A stretch of 64,000 nucleotides of DNA. Source: Dichotomicrobium sp964540795. GTDB taxonomy: Bacteria > Pseudomonadota > Alphaproteobacteria > Rhizobiales > Rhodomicrobiaceae. The notes below the pieces were generated by a model. The model saw only the letters and a list, made by a program, of their open reading frames with translations, ran no database searches and had not been told where the DNA came from. A program made the position numbers and the translations under genes. Of the stretch, positions 43,720 to 52,825 are shown piece by piece. The stretch lies in contig CAZINX010000001.1 in NCBI GenBank assembly GCA_964540795.1, positions 186,001-250,000 of the forward strand, given 5' to 3'. Position 1 is the stretch's first letter. Each line of letters opens with the position of its first letter.

Positions 43720-44223
43720 ATGAGTAACTCTGAACAAAAGCCGATCCTGAAGACCACCAGCAAGGCTGCGAGCAGTCCCTCGCCGGCGCCTTCGGCTCCG
43801 CCGAACGCTCCGATGGCCGGACCGCAGGGCGCGCCGGCCCCGACCCGCGCGCCGGGACAGCGGAGCGATCGCGTTGCGCCCTCGATCATCGGCGAGGATC
43901 TGGCGATCACCGGCAACGTCATCTCCAAGGGCGAGGTGCAGGTCGACGGCCAGATCGAGGGCGACGTCCATTGCGGCTCGCTCATTGTCGGCGAAAAGGC
44001 GGAAATCACTGGCGGCATCGTGGCCGAGGATGTGGTGGTGCGCGGCCGTGTCATGGGCTCGATCCGAGGGGTGCGGGTCACCATGCAGGCCAGCTCCCAT
44101 GTCGAAGGCGACGTGTTCCACAAGGCGCTTGCGATCGAGCAGGGCGCGTTCTTCGAGGGCAAGTCGCGCCGCGCCGAAGACCCGATCGCCACAGCGCCGA
44201 AGCTCGAAACGCCGCAGACCTGA
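43720..44223 (+). CDS. Bactofilin (polymer-forming cytoskeletal protein), first copy
   Basis: A 167-residue bactofilin. The N-terminal 50 residues are a Pro/Ala/Ser-rich disordered tail. The beta-helix core runs about residues 55-145, starting SIIGEDLAITGNVISKGEVQVDGQIEGDV. The C-terminus is short and disordered. Bactofilins self-assemble without nucleotide and organise cell-shape or stalk-like structures at the membrane. A second copy lies at 57666-58151. It is isolated from other operons here. Confidence 0.94.
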   Translation: MSNSEQKPILKTTSKAASSPSPAPSAPPNAPMAGPQGAPAPTRAPGQRSDRVAPSIIGEDLAITGNVISKGEVQVDGQIEGDVHCGSLIVGEKAEITGGIVAEDVVVRGRVMGSIRGVRVTMQASSHVEGDVFHKALAIEQGAFFEGKSRRAEDPIATAPKLETPQT

Positions 44224-44339
44224 GCCTGTGAAGCAATGGCGTGGCGGGGGCGCTACGCGCGTGGCCCGATTTGCCTGCTGCCCCGTCCCGCTCAGACCCG
44301 ACAGTCGCGGTTCATGCTCGCCTGTGTTAATCTGGCGGC

Positions 44340-44918
44340 ATGAGCATTCGATTGTCCGTGTGGGTCCTGGTTCTGTGTCTGCCGCTGGCGGGCGGATCCT
44401 TGTCATGGCGCGCCGCCGCGGAGCCGTCCGCGCTGTCGGGGTCCGTTTACGACCGCGACAAGCTTGAGCGGCTCTACCGCGCGTTGAAGCACGCCCAGAG
44501 TCCGGGCGAAGCCCAGCGGCTCAATAACCGCATCTGGCGGTTATGGACTGAAGGGCCGGACGCGGAGGCGGGCGAACAGATACAGCAGGTGTTCCGCTAT
44601 CGCCGCTGGCGCGAGCTGGACAAGGCGCTTGAAGTCGCCGAACGCCTGACCGAGCGCCTGCCCAATTACGCCGAGGGCTGGAACCAGAAGGCGACGGTCC
44701 TGTTCGAGATGGGCCGCTTCGATGCCTCGCTGGAGACCATCGAAAAGGTTCTCGAACTTGAGCCGAAGCACTTCGGCGCGCTCGCCGGCAAGGCGATCAT
44801 CCTGCTGCGGCAGGGCCGCGCGAGACTCGGCCAGCAAACCTTGCGCCGCGCGGTGGAGATTCATCCGTACCTTGCCGAGCGTCGCCTGCTGGTGGAGGAG
44901 CCGGGCGATCCCATCTGA
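44340..44918 (+). CDS. TPR-repeat periplasmic protein
   Basis: A 192-residue exported protein. Residues 1-25 are a signal peptide (VWVLVLCLPLAGGSLSW...AAA). The mature part contains at least two tetratricopeptide repeats, ALEVAERLTERLPNYAEGWNQKATVLFEMGRF and ASLETIEKVLELEPKHFGALAGKAII, in the last 110 residues. TPRs mediate protein contacts; the partner is unknown. ATG 44340 follows the bactofilin stop by 116 bases. Confidence 0.88.
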   Translation: MSIRLSVWVLVLCLPLAGGSLSWRAAAEPSALSGSVYDRDKLERLYRALKHAQSPGEAQRLNNRIWRLWTEGPDAEAGEQIQQVFRYRRWRELDKALEVAERLTERLPNYAEGWNQKATVLFEMGRFDASLETIEKVLELEPKHFGALAGKAIILLRQGRARLGQQTLRRAVEIHPYLAERRLLVEEPGDPI

Positions 44919-45075
44919 GCACGGGCGCGGATTGCAGCGGGGCCGCATGGGCAACAGCGAGTCGCCCGCTTGATTTCGCGCGCGGCATCGCCCATGCTCC
45001 CGCAGTATCGGGGGCGGCCATTGCGTCGGCCCTGTCGAAAGCCTCGCGCAGACACCACGCCGCCCAACCTGGCTC

Positions 45076-45690
45076 ATGACAATTTTTTTCCACGAGCGTG
45101 ATCTTCCCGACGGCCTGGATCTCGGCCTCAGCGTTGCCGTCGATACCGAAACCATGGGCCTTGAGCCGCGCCGCGACCGGCTGTGCCTCGCGCAGCTTTC
45201 CGCTGGCGACGGGGTCGCGCATCTGGTGCGATTTGCGCCCGGCGCTTACGAGGCCCCAAATCTCTGCCGGCTGCTGGCCGACCCGTCGGTGCTCAAGCTG
45301 TTTCATTACGGCCGCTTCGACATCGCCGTAATGGGCGTGTATCTTGGCGTTTTCGCTGCGCCGGTCTACTGCACAAAGATCGCCTCGCGCCTGACGCGCA
45401 CCTACACGGACCGGCACGGGCTCAAAGACCTGTGCCGCGAACTGATCGGCGTGGAGCTGTCCAAGCAGCAGCAAATCTCCGATTGGGGCGCTGAAACCCT
45501 CAGCGAGGAGCAGAAGGCCTATGCGGCCTCGGACGTGCTCTACCTTCATCAGTTGAAGGAAAAGCTCGATCACCGTCTCGCGCGCGAGGGGCGCACCGGG
45601 ATCGCGCAGGCTTGCTTCGACTTTCTGCCCACACGGGCGCGGCTGGACCTGCTGGGCTGGGATGAGCGCGAGATTTTCAGCCACTCCTGA
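45076..45690 (+). CDS. RNase D-like 3'-5' exonuclease
   Basis: A 204-residue DEDDy exonuclease. Exo I is AVDTETMGL, Exo II is LFHYGRFDIAVM and Exo III is YAASDVLYL (Tyr-x3-Asp). It is shorter than E. coli RNase D because it lacks the HRDC domains, the usual form in rhizobia. It trims 3' ends of RNA such as tRNA precursors. The gene precedes lptC, a conserved alphaproteobacterial order. Confidence 0.93.
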   Translation: MTIFFHERDLPDGLDLGLSVAVDTETMGLEPRRDRLCLAQLSAGDGVAHLVRFAPGAYEAPNLCRLLADPSVLKLFHYGRFDIAVMGVYLGVFAAPVYCTKIASRLTRTYTDRHGLKDLCRELIGVELSKQQQISDWGAETLSEEQKAYAASDVLYLHQLKEKLDHRLAREGRTGIAQACFDFLPTRARLDLLGWDEREIFSHS

Positions 45691-45781
45691 AGCTGTTCCG
45701 CGCGGTCCAACTGTCAACATATTCCTCGCATTGGATTCGGCGCGAGCGACGGCGGTTCGCTATTTCCGATGAGAGGGGCGC

Positions 45782-46465
45782 ATGTCAGTTGATGCCGATC
45801 ACGCCGGCCGGTCGCGCGGCTTCGTCGTGCAGCTGTCGGCGCAGGAGCGGGCGCGCGCCTTCCGCGCGGCGCGGCGGCATTCCATCGCGGTCAAGGCGTT
45901 GCGGGTTCTGCTGCCGCTGGCCGCGCTCGCGATGATTGGCCTTTATTTCGTGCCCGCCCGGCTTTCCATCGAGATCGACGGCGCAACAGCATCTCTGGAG
46001 GGGATCTCGGTCGAATCCGGCAACCTGAAGATGGTGAACCCGAAGCTCTCGGGTATGCATCCCGAATACGGCCGTTACGAAATCCGCGCCGACACGGCGC
46101 TTCAGGATGTGGATAGCCCGCAGAAGGTCGCGCTGGACGCGGTGGCCGGCTCGCTGGTGTCGCCCGAAGGCGATGCGACCCGGCTGGAAGCGCTCAGCGG
46201 GCTGTTCGACACCGAAGCGAAACAGCTCACCTTTCAGGAGGGCGTATCCATCGAGGGGCGCGCGGGTCTCTCGGTCAAGATGCGCTCGGCGACCGTGTAT
46301 TTCGCGGATCAGCTCATCGTCTCTGACGAGCCGGTGGCAATGCAGTTTCGCGGCAGCCGGATCACCGCCGACGGCGTGCGGCTGAATACCGGCGACGCGC
46401 GCGTGGTGTTTCAGGGCAGCGTCAAGGTCCGGCTGGAACCACAGAAGGAAGCGGACACGCAATGA
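45782..46465 (+). CDS. lptC: LPS export protein LptC
   Basis: A 227-residue inner-membrane-anchored protein. One membrane helix lies near residues 39-57 (ALRVLLPLAALAMIGLYFV), followed by a periplasmic beta-jellyroll carrying the LptC/OstA-like LSGMHPEYGRYEI. It relays LPS from LptB2FG to LptA across the periplasm. Its TGA overlaps the lptA start by four bases (ATGA). It belongs to the lptC–lptA–lptB–rpoN cluster. Confidence 0.92.
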   Translation: MSVDADHAGRSRGFVVQLSAQERARAFRAARRHSIAVKALRVLLPLAALAMIGLYFVPARLSIEIDGATASLEGISVESGNLKMVNPKLSGMHPEYGRYEIRADTALQDVDSPQKVALDAVAGSLVSPEGDATRLEALSGLFDTEAKQLTFQEGVSIEGRAGLSVKMRSATVYFADQLIVSDEPVAMQFRGSRITADGVRLNTGDARVVFQGSVKVRLEPQKEADTQ

Positions 46466-47067
46466 ACGGCACTTCAGCATCGCTTCGCAACTGGCGGCCG
46501 CGGGGGCAGGCCGCAAAGTCGGCGGCTCTCCTTGCGCTTGGCCTTGTCATGAGCGCGCCCGCTGCGCCTGCGCTCGCGCAGGGCATCGGCAGCAGTTTCC
46601 AGGCCTATCAGGGCAGCACCGACGAGCCGGTCGACATCGAGGCGGACCTGCTTGAGGTCGATGACAAGCAGAAACAGGCCGTGTTCAGAGGCAATGTCGT
46701 CGCGCGCCAGGGCGGCTTCTCGCTGAAGGCGAAAGAACTGGCGGTGCATTACACGGGCGAGCCGGGCGGCGATGTTGCAGGGGCCAGCGCGGCCGGCGGC
46801 AACGGCGGCATCACGCGCATCGAGGCCAAGGGCAAGGTGCTGGTGAGCACTCAGGACGACCAGACCGCCACCAGCGAATGGGCCAATTTCGACGTGGAAC
46901 AGCAGGTGGTTACGATTGGCGGCAACGTCGTGCTCTCCCAGGGCGAAAACGTGCTGCGCGGCGACCGGCTCGTCATTAATCTGAGGACTGGCACGAGCCG
47001 TTTCGAGGTCGAGGGTGAAGCCGGCAACCAGCGCATCCGCGGCCTGTTTACGCCCCGTCAGGACTGA
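46462..47067 (+). CDS. lptA: LPS transport protein LptA (OstA-like)
   Basis: A 201-residue periplasmic protein. A signal peptide ends at ALAQG near residue 40. The beta-jellyroll contains PVDIEADLLEVDDKQKQAVF and later SQGENVLRGDRLVINLRTG, the OstA/LptA pattern. LptA bridges inner and outer membrane for LPS. It starts within the end of lptC (ATGA). Confidence 0.93.
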   Translation: MNGTSASLRNWRPRGQAAKSAALLALGLVMSAPAAPALAQGIGSSFQAYQGSTDEPVDIEADLLEVDDKQKQAVFRGNVVARQGGFSLKAKELAVHYTGEPGGDVAGASAAGGNGGITRIEAKGKVLVSTQDDQTATSEWANFDVEQQVVTIGGNVVLSQGENVLRGDRLVINLRTGTSRFEVEGEAGNQRIRGLFTPRQD

Positions 47068-47170
47068 CTGCAACGGCGCTCATGCAAATTTCGCACCGAA
47101 GGCGGCGGCGTTTGTGGTAGGCTCGCTTTCGATTTTCTAACCGATTGATACGGGACGCGAACGACCGCTC

Positions 47171-48004
47171 ATGGCAATCACCGAACGGCGCAGACAGCCC
47201 GCGCCCCAGCCGCAACGCCCGCGCCGCGCCCCTCGGCAGGCCGTGCAGCCGGCGCCGCAGCCCTATGCGAGCCCCGCGCCGGCCGGCACGCTGGAAGCGG
47301 AAAACCTTACAAAGAGTTTCAAGAGCCGCCAGGTCGTCGGCGGCGCGAGCCTGCAAATCGAGCGCGGCGAGGCAGTCGGCCTGCTTGGGCCCAACGGCGC
47401 GGGCAAGACGACGATCTTCTACATGATCACCGGGCTTATCCCCGCCGACACCGGCCGCATCATCATTGACGATCATGATGTCACGCGCTTGCCGATGTAT
47501 CGCCGGGCGCGGCTGGGCATCGGTTATCTGCCGCAGGAGGCGTCCATCTTTCGCGGGCTGACGGTGGAGGAAAATATTCGCGCGGTGCTGGAAATCGTCG
47601 AGCCTGACCGCAAGGAGCGTCAGCGTCAACTCGATGCGCTGCTCGAAGAGTTCCGCATCACCAAGCTGCGCAAGTCGCCAGCCATTGCGCTGTCCGGGGG
47701 CGAGCGCCGCCGCGTGGAGATCGCCCGCGCGCTTGCGAGCCGTCCGTCCTATATGCTGCTCGATGAACCTTTCGCGGGCATCGACCCGATTGCGATCGGC
47801 GACATCCGTAATCTCGTCCACCATCTCAAGGATCGCGGCATCGGGGTGCTCATCACCGATCATAATGTCCGCGAGACGCTGGAGCTGATTGACCGGGCCT
47901 ATATCATCTACGAAGGTCGGGTGCTGATCGAGGGGACGCCAGACGAGATCATAGCCAATGAGGATGTCCGGCGCGTGTATCTCGGCGACGAGTTCTCGAT
48001 GTAG
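47171..48004 (+). CDS. lptB: LPS export ABC transporter ATP-binding protein LptB
   Basis: A 277-residue ABC ATPase. Walker A is GPNGAGKTT, the signature LSGGERRRVEIARAL, Walker B YMLLDEPFAGIDP. The N-terminal 40 residues are a Pro/Gln/Arg-rich tail not seen in E. coli LptB. It powers LptB2FG, extracting LPS from the inner membrane. It sits 104 bases after lptA and 39 bases before rpoN. Confidence 0.97.
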   Translation: MAITERRRQPAPQPQRPRRAPRQAVQPAPQPYASPAPAGTLEAENLTKSFKSRQVVGGASLQIERGEAVGLLGPNGAGKTTIFYMITGLIPADTGRIIIDDHDVTRLPMYRRARLGIGYLPQEASIFRGLTVEENIRAVLEIVEPDRKERQRQLDALLEEFRITKLRKSPAIALSGGERRRVEIARALASRPSYMLLDEPFAGIDPIAIGDIRNLVHHLKDRGIGVLITDHNVRETLELIDRAYIIYEGRVLIEGTPDEIIANEDVRRVYLGDEFSM

Positions 48005-48042
48005 CCTGCCGGCCTGTATCGCGTGCAAGGAGTAAGCCTGCG

Positions 48043-49434
48043 ATGGCGCTCAGATTGGAGCTGAAGCCCAGCCAATCGCTCGTCATGACGCCCCAGTTGC
48101 AGCAGTCGATCAAGCTGCTGCAACTCTCCAATCTTGAGCTTTCCACTGTCATCGACCGGGAATTGACGGAGAACCCGCTACTGCAGCGCGCGGAAGAAGC
48201 CGAAGGCGGCGAAGGCTCTGAAGGGGAAGCGGACCTCGCGGCGGACAATGCGCCGTTGCCGGAAGACGGGCCGAACCTGTTCACGATGCGCCCCGGGCCG
48301 AGCGGCGAGGCGCCGCCCAGCGATTTCGCGCCGCCAGAGGGGCCGAGCCTGCGGGAGCATCTGGAGCAACAGCTCAATCTCGCCGCGCCGGGCCCGAAGG
48401 AGCGCCTGATCGGTCTCAATCTCATCGACATGATCGACGAGGCTGGCTATCTGCGCGGCGACACCGTCCGGCTCGCAGAGCGGCTTAACGTCGCGCCGGA
48501 GGAGGTCGAGCAGCTGCTGACCGTGCTGCAGAGCTTCGAGCCGTCAGGCGTGGGCGCGCGCGATCTGGCGGAGTGTTTGGAAATCCAGCTGCGCGAACAG
48601 GGGCGGCTCGATCCGATGATTGCGACGCTTTTGGGCCATCTCGACCTGATCGCCGCTCAGGAGCTGCCCAAGCTGGCGCGGCTGTGTCGGGCGGATATCG
48701 AGGATGTGCGCGATATGATCGCCGAAATCCGGCGGCTCAACCCGAAACCGGGGCTGCGCTTCGGCGGCGGGCCAGTGGTGCAGGTCACGCCCGATGTCTT
48801 CGTGCGCGCGCGCCCGGATGGCAGCTGGCACGTCGAACTGAACAGCGAGACGCTGCCGCGCCTGCTTGTGGATCGCGCCTACTTCTCCACGGTGCGCGCG
48901 CAGGCGAGCCGCGACGACCGGGCCTTTCTCGGCGACTGCCTGAACGCTGCGAACTGGCTGGTGAGAAGCCTCGATCAGCGCGCGCGGACGATCCTCAAGG
49001 TGGCGGAGGAAATCGTGCGCCGGCAGGAGGGGTTCCTTCGCCACGGCGCTGGGCATCTTCAGCCGATGACCCTGCGCGACGTGGCCGCCGAAATCGATAT
49101 GCATGAATCAACGGTCAGCCGCGCGAGCGCGCACAAATACATGGCCACCCCGCGCGGGCTATTCGAGTTCCGGTATTTCTTCACCTCGGCCGTATCGGCC
49201 GCCGATGGGGCCGCGGCGCATTCCTCGGAGGCCGTGCGCTACCGCATCAGGCAGCTCGTGGATGCCGAGACGCCTGACTCGGTTCTCTCCGACGACCAGA
49301 TCGTGGCGGCGCTGAAGGCAGCCGGCATCGACATTGCGCGGCGCACGGTCGCGAAATACCGCGATCTGATGCGCATCCCGTCCTCGCGCGAGCGCCGGCG
49401 CGCCAAGAAGCTGGAATTGATGCAATCCGGCTAG
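48043..49434 (+). CDS. rpoN: RNA polymerase sigma-54 factor RpoN
   Basis: A 463-residue sigma-54. The N-terminal glutamine-rich region I is LELKPSQSLVMTPQLQQSIKLL. An acidic region II follows (EEAEGGEGSEGEADLA). The -12 helix-turn-helix is near LRDVAAEIDMHESTVSRAS, and the C-terminal RpoN box is ARRTVAKYRDLMRIPSS. It needs enhancer-binding ATPases. It sits in the usual place, downstream of lptB. Confidence 0.98.
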   Translation: MALRLELKPSQSLVMTPQLQQSIKLLQLSNLELSTVIDRELTENPLLQRAEEAEGGEGSEGEADLAADNAPLPEDGPNLFTMRPGPSGEAPPSDFAPPEGPSLREHLEQQLNLAAPGPKERLIGLNLIDMIDEAGYLRGDTVRLAERLNVAPEEVEQLLTVLQSFEPSGVGARDLAECLEIQLREQGRLDPMIATLLGHLDLIAAQELPKLARLCRADIEDVRDMIAEIRRLNPKPGLRFGGGPVVQVTPDVFVRARPDGSWHVELNSETLPRLLVDRAYFSTVRAQASRDDRAFLGDCLNAANWLVRSLDQRARTILKVAEEIVRRQEGFLRHGAGHLQPMTLRDVAAEIDMHESTVSRASAHKYMATPRGLFEFRYFFTSAVSAADGAAAHSSEAVRYRIRQLVDAETPDSVLSDDQIVAALKAAGIDIARRTVAKYRDLMRIPSSRERRRAKKLELMQSG

Positions 49435-49912
49435 GGTAGGGCGGCGGCCTTTACAGTTGCCCGGACGGCCGCGGTCGTGGGGGCCAATGTCTGCGCCGGC
49501 CCCCGGCCGCCTGAAAATTTATCCGCTGCGACATATTGCACGCCAAGTCATAAGCAACAAAGTGAAGGCGAGCAGAATTGACTTCCGCGAGGGCCTTGTC
49601 TACCGTCCGCGCCATCTCGAAGGGCGGGGAGCGGCGCTCCGGCAAAGCCGACGGGCGCCGGGGATCGGTGAAGGCCGGCTGCGCGGGTCAAGATTGCCGC
49701 GAGACGTGACGCGGTGCGGGAGCGGCGCTAAAATCGTAGCCGCGCCGCAGCGGGAGCCAGACAACCGGCGCAGGTTGAATTGCCGGCACATGCAACATTC
49801 GCCCTGCCGCCGATTTGTGATCGGGATCGGCATGAAACGTGCATATCTCTCGCTTAGCACACGTGATCTCCGGCGCCAGGTCCAAATAGAGGGACAACCG
49901 AAGGGAATGACC
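49435..49912. other. Intergenic region between rpoN and ptsN, no gene recognised
   Basis: 478 bases. In many alphaproteobacteria this position holds hpf, the ribosome hibernation factor; I find no hpf-like reading frame in any orientation. The open frames here are compositionally odd and lack ribosome sites. The ptsN promoter must lie here. Confidence 0.6.
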
Positions 49913-50377
49913 ATGGATCTTAGCGATCTGATCTCGTCCGAAGGCATCGTTCCGGCTTTGCGGGCCAACAGCAAGAAGCAGGTGCTTCAGGAGCTGTCGA
50001 AAAAGGCCGCCGAAATGACGGGCCTCGCGCAGCGGGATATTTTCGACACGCTGCTGCAGCGCGAGCGCCTTGGCTCGACCGCGACGGGAAACGGGATCGC
50101 GATTCCGCACGGCATGGTCGCGGGGCTGGAGCGTGTGACGGTGCTCTTCGCGCGGCTGGACAAGCCGGTGGAATTCGAGGCGATCGACGAGAAGCCGGTG
50201 GATCTGGTCTTCCTGCTGTTGGCGCCGGAGCGCGCGGGCGCGGATCATCTGAACGCGCTGTCGCGGATTTCGCGGCTGCTGAGCAGGGCGAACGTGGCGC
50301 GGAAGCTGCGCGCCTCCAACGATCGCGATACGCTTTATGCGCTGCTGACCGAGCCGATCGCCTCGCACGCCGCGTGA
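49913..50377 (+). CDS. ptsN: PTS IIA-like nitrogen-regulatory protein PtsN
   Basis: A 154-residue EIIA-Ntr protein. The phosphorylatable His66 is in GNGIAIPHGMV, and ERLGSTATG precedes it. It receives phosphate from the nitrogen PTS and adjusts potassium transport, sigma-54 and stress responses. The ATG at 49913 follows AAGGGA at six bases; an upstream ATG at 49907 sits on the ribosome site itself. A strong terminator follows the stop. Confidence 0.97.
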   Translation: MDLSDLISSEGIVPALRANSKKQVLQELSKKAAEMTGLAQRDIFDTLLQRERLGSTATGNGIAIPHGMVAGLERVTVLFARLDKPVEFEAIDEKPVDLVFLLLAPERAGADHLNALSRISRLLSRANVARKLRASNDRDTLYALLTEPIASHAA

Positions 50378-50404
50378 CGCGCGCAAGCGTAATTCGAGAC
50401 GGAA

Positions 50405-50437
50405 AAAGGCGGCCCCGACAGGCCGCCTTTCTTTTTT
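50405..50437. terminator. Bidirectional rho-independent terminator
   Basis: AAAGGCGGCC–CCGACA–GGCCGCCTTT is a perfect 10-bp stem followed by CTTTTTT on the plus strand, and on the minus strand the stem ends TTTTTCC. It closes ptsN transcription and probably that of the convergent BCCT gene. Confidence 0.92.
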
Positions 50438-50480
50438 GCCGACAGGGACCCCCGCCGCGCGTGCGCGGCGGGTTTGTGTT

Positions 50481-52151
50481 TTACGCCGTCGCGGCAGCCT
50501 TGCCCCGCGGCTCGGAGTACAGTCCCTTGAACAGGGCGTAGCACGCCAGCAGCAGGATGACCGCGAACGGGAAGCCGGTCGAAACCGCTGCGGCCTGCAG
50601 CGCGCCGAGACCGCCGCCGATCAGCAGCGCGATCGCCACCAGCCCCTCGAAGGTGCACCAGAACACGCGCTGGGACACCGGGGCGTTAACCTTGCCGCCG
50701 GCCGTGATCGTGTCGATCACCAGCGAGCCGGAGTCCGAGGAGGTTACGAAGAACACGATCACCAGCACCACGCCGATGAACGAGGTGATCTGGGCCAACG
50801 GCAGTTCGGAGAGCATCGCGAACAGCGACAGTTCGGGGCTGTAGCTTTCGATCACGTAGCCGAACACCGCGCTTTCGCTCGCGCCCTCGACGATCTGGTT
50901 GATGGCCGAGCCACCGAAGGTGGTCATCCACAGCGCCGAGACGATGGTTGGCACAAGCAGCACGGCGATCATGAACTCGCGAACGGTGCGGCCCCGGCTG
51001 ACGCGGGCGATGAACATGCCGACGAACGGCGACCAGGAAATCCACCAGGCCCAGTAGAACGAGGTCCAGCCCTGACGGAAACCGTCGTCCTCGCGGCCGA
51101 CCGGATTGGAGAGCGGGAGCAGGTCCTCGCCGTAGGAGGCCAGGTTCGTCACGAAATTGCTGAGGATCGACGCGATGCCGCTGGCGAACATCACGAACAG
51201 CAACAGCGCCAACGCCACGACCATGTTGATTTCAGAGAGCACCTTGACGCCGCCGTCGAGGCCGCGCAGGACCGAGATCAGCGCCACCGCCGTGATGCCG
51301 ATGATCAGCAGCACCTGCACGCTCACGTTGTTCGGCAAGCCGAAGACGAAGTCCAGACCGGCGTTCGCCTGCTGCGCGCCAAGCCCCAGCGACGTGGCGA
51401 GGCCGAACAGCGTGGCGAAAACGGCGAGGATGTCGATGATGTGGCCGGGCCAGCCCCAGATGCGTTCGCCGAAGATCGGGTAGAACAACGAACGGATGGT
51501 GAGCGGCAGCCCCTTGTTGAACGAGAACAGCGCGAGGCCGAGCGCCACGATGCCGTAGATTGCCCACGGGTGGAGGCCCCAGTGGAAGATCGTTGCAGCC
51601 ATCGCCGTCTGGCGCGCCGCTTCGATTGTGGCCGGGTCGGCCAGTGCGCCATCGACAATGCCGAGTTCGCGCCCAAGCGGCTGGTCGCCCCATGGCGTGC
51701 CGAAGTAATAGGCTGGCTCAAGCACGCCGAAGAACATCAGCCCGATGCCCATGCCTGCGGCGAACAGCATCGAGAACCAGCCGATATAACTGTAATCCGG
51801 CGTGGCATCGCGCCCGCCCAGCCGCACGCTGCCGATAGGCAGTACGATGCAGGCTAGGCACACCAGCACAAAGATGTTTCCGGCCGAAAGGAAGAACCAG
51901 TCGAGGTTCGAGGTCAGAAACTTGCGCGTCGCGTCGAAGGCGGGCGCGGCGTTTTCCTGGAAGATGATAGTGATGAGCACGAAGGCGACCACTACAAGCC
52001 CTGAGACCAGAAACACCGGGTTATGAATATCTAGGCCGAACGGCCCGATTTTCGGTGTGATGTTGTCCTGACCGATTTCATAATCGGTGTCGATGATGTC
52101 AGCCGGTCCTTCAGGACTTGGGACGGCTTCGACGTCGGTGTCCGTAGTCAA
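50481..52151 (-). CDS. BCCT-family osmolyte transporter (betaine/choline/carnitine)
   Basis: A 556-residue secondary transporter with twelve membrane helices. The family signature region is ISWSPFVGMFIARVSRGRTVREF, and the substrate-binding helix 4 segment FHWGLHPWAIYG contains the conserved tryptophans. It imports glycine betaine or related compounds with Na+ or H+. A cytoplasmic N-terminus of about 40 acidic residues precedes the first helix. It follows a universal stress protein gene by 61 bases on the same strand, like the TeaD–TeaABC pairing in Halomonas. Confidence 0.94.
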   Translation of the reverse strand: MTTDTDVEAVPSPEGPADIIDTDYEIGQDNITPKIGPFGLDIHNPVFLVSGLVVVAFVLITIIFQENAAPAFDATRKFLTSNLDWFFLSAGNIFVLVCLACIVLPIGSVRLGGRDATPDYSYIGWFSMLFAAGMGIGLMFFGVLEPAYYFGTPWGDQPLGRELGIVDGALADPATIEAARQTAMAATIFHWGLHPWAIYGIVALGLALFSFNKGLPLTIRSLFYPIFGERIWGWPGHIIDILAVFATLFGLATSLGLGAQQANAGLDFVFGLPNNVSVQVLLIIGITAVALISVLRGLDGGVKVLSEINMVVALALLLFVMFASGIASILSNFVTNLASYGEDLLPLSNPVGREDDGFRQGWTSFYWAWWISWSPFVGMFIARVSRGRTVREFMIAVLLVPTIVSALWMTTFGGSAINQIVEGASESAVFGYVIESYSPELSLFAMLSELPLAQITSFIGVVLVIVFFVTSSDSGSLVIDTITAGGKVNAPVSQRVFWCTFEGLVAIALLIGGGLGALQAAAVSTGFPFAVILLLACYALFKGLYSEPRGKAAATA

Positions 52152-52212
52152 TGTTCTTCCCCTGTTTTGCTTTTTATTTCAGGCTTTGTTTGGCTCGGCG
52201 GAAAGGCTTTCC

Positions 52213-52626
52213 CTAGCGCACCAGGAAAACCGAAACATCGGAGTGCGATGCCACGGAGCCGCCGTGCGACGGCCAGATATAATCTGTCACATTCGGAATG
52301 TGCGACTGCATGACGACCAGATCGGCCCCGGTCTCGTGCACCGCCTTGAGCAGCGTGTCGTTGATTTCGACCGCGGGGTCATGGCTGGCATAGGCTTTTG
52401 CTGAAGTCTGATGGCCGTGTTTGTTGGCCTGCTCCTGGGCGAAAGCTTCAAGTTTTTGCGCGAACTCTTGTGGGTTATGCGCGACCGGACTGGGCGTTTC
52501 CGGTGTGACGCCAACATAGATTGCCGGAGCGTCGTAATGCTTCGACAGATCAGCCGCAGTCTGCAATGCCTTCTGTAAATGTTCGATGTGTGTCAGATCT
52601 ACGGGAACCATTATTTGTTTATACAA
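52213..52626 (-). CDS. Universal stress protein (UspA family)
   Basis: A 137-residue UspA-fold protein starting MYKQIMVPVDL. The ATP-binding motif G-2x-G-9x-G(S/T) is not intact: the segment after VVMQSH reads IPNVTDYIWPSHGGSVAS, lacking the first glycines, so it is probably not an ATP binder. The start codon is TTG (52624-52626). The ribosome site AAGGAGG lies inside a self-complementary sequence. It is directly upstream of the BCCT gene and may regulate or accompany it. Confidence 0.92.
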   Translation of the reverse strand: MYKQIMVPVDLTHIEHLQKALQTAADLSKHYDAPAIYVGVTPETPSPVAHNPQEFAQKLEAFAQEQANKHGHQTSAKAYASHDPAVEINDTLLKAVHETGADLVVMQSHIPNVTDYIWPSHGGSVASHSDVSVFLVR

Positions 52627-52638
52627 AGGAGCCTCCTT
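52626..52638 (-). promoter_or_regulatory. Self-complementary ribosome-binding site before usp
   Basis: On the minus strand AAGGAG-G-CTCCTT is a perfect palindrome that includes the Shine-Dalgarno and reaches the first base of the TTG start. It may fold as a short hairpin (AAGG/CCTT) hiding the ribosome site. This is only an indication of translational control. Confidence 0.4.
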
Positions 52639-52825
52639 GATTCGTTGCCTCGTGTTTCCCGGAGAGGCCGCTGTTGCGGGCTCATATCCTGACGCTTCAC
52701 GCTGTGCTTAATTACCGCACTTGGGCAGGCTAGCATGTCATATTCCTGCAAGCCAGACCCATTATCCTTGCGGAATTTTGGAGTTTATCCTGTTTCGAAA
52801 CTCGCGAAATGGTCCGTTTGCGGCA

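Noticed and set aside
49457..49912. N-terminal extension of ptsN to 49457
   Set aside because: The extra 152 residues are Arg-rich, unlike EIIA proteins, and lack a ribosome site; the ATG at 49913 has AAGGGA well placed.
50436..51857. 473-codon open frame on the plus strand
   Set aside because: Antisense to the BCCT transporter; low-complexity His/Arg/Glu-rich translation without hydrophobic helices or domains.
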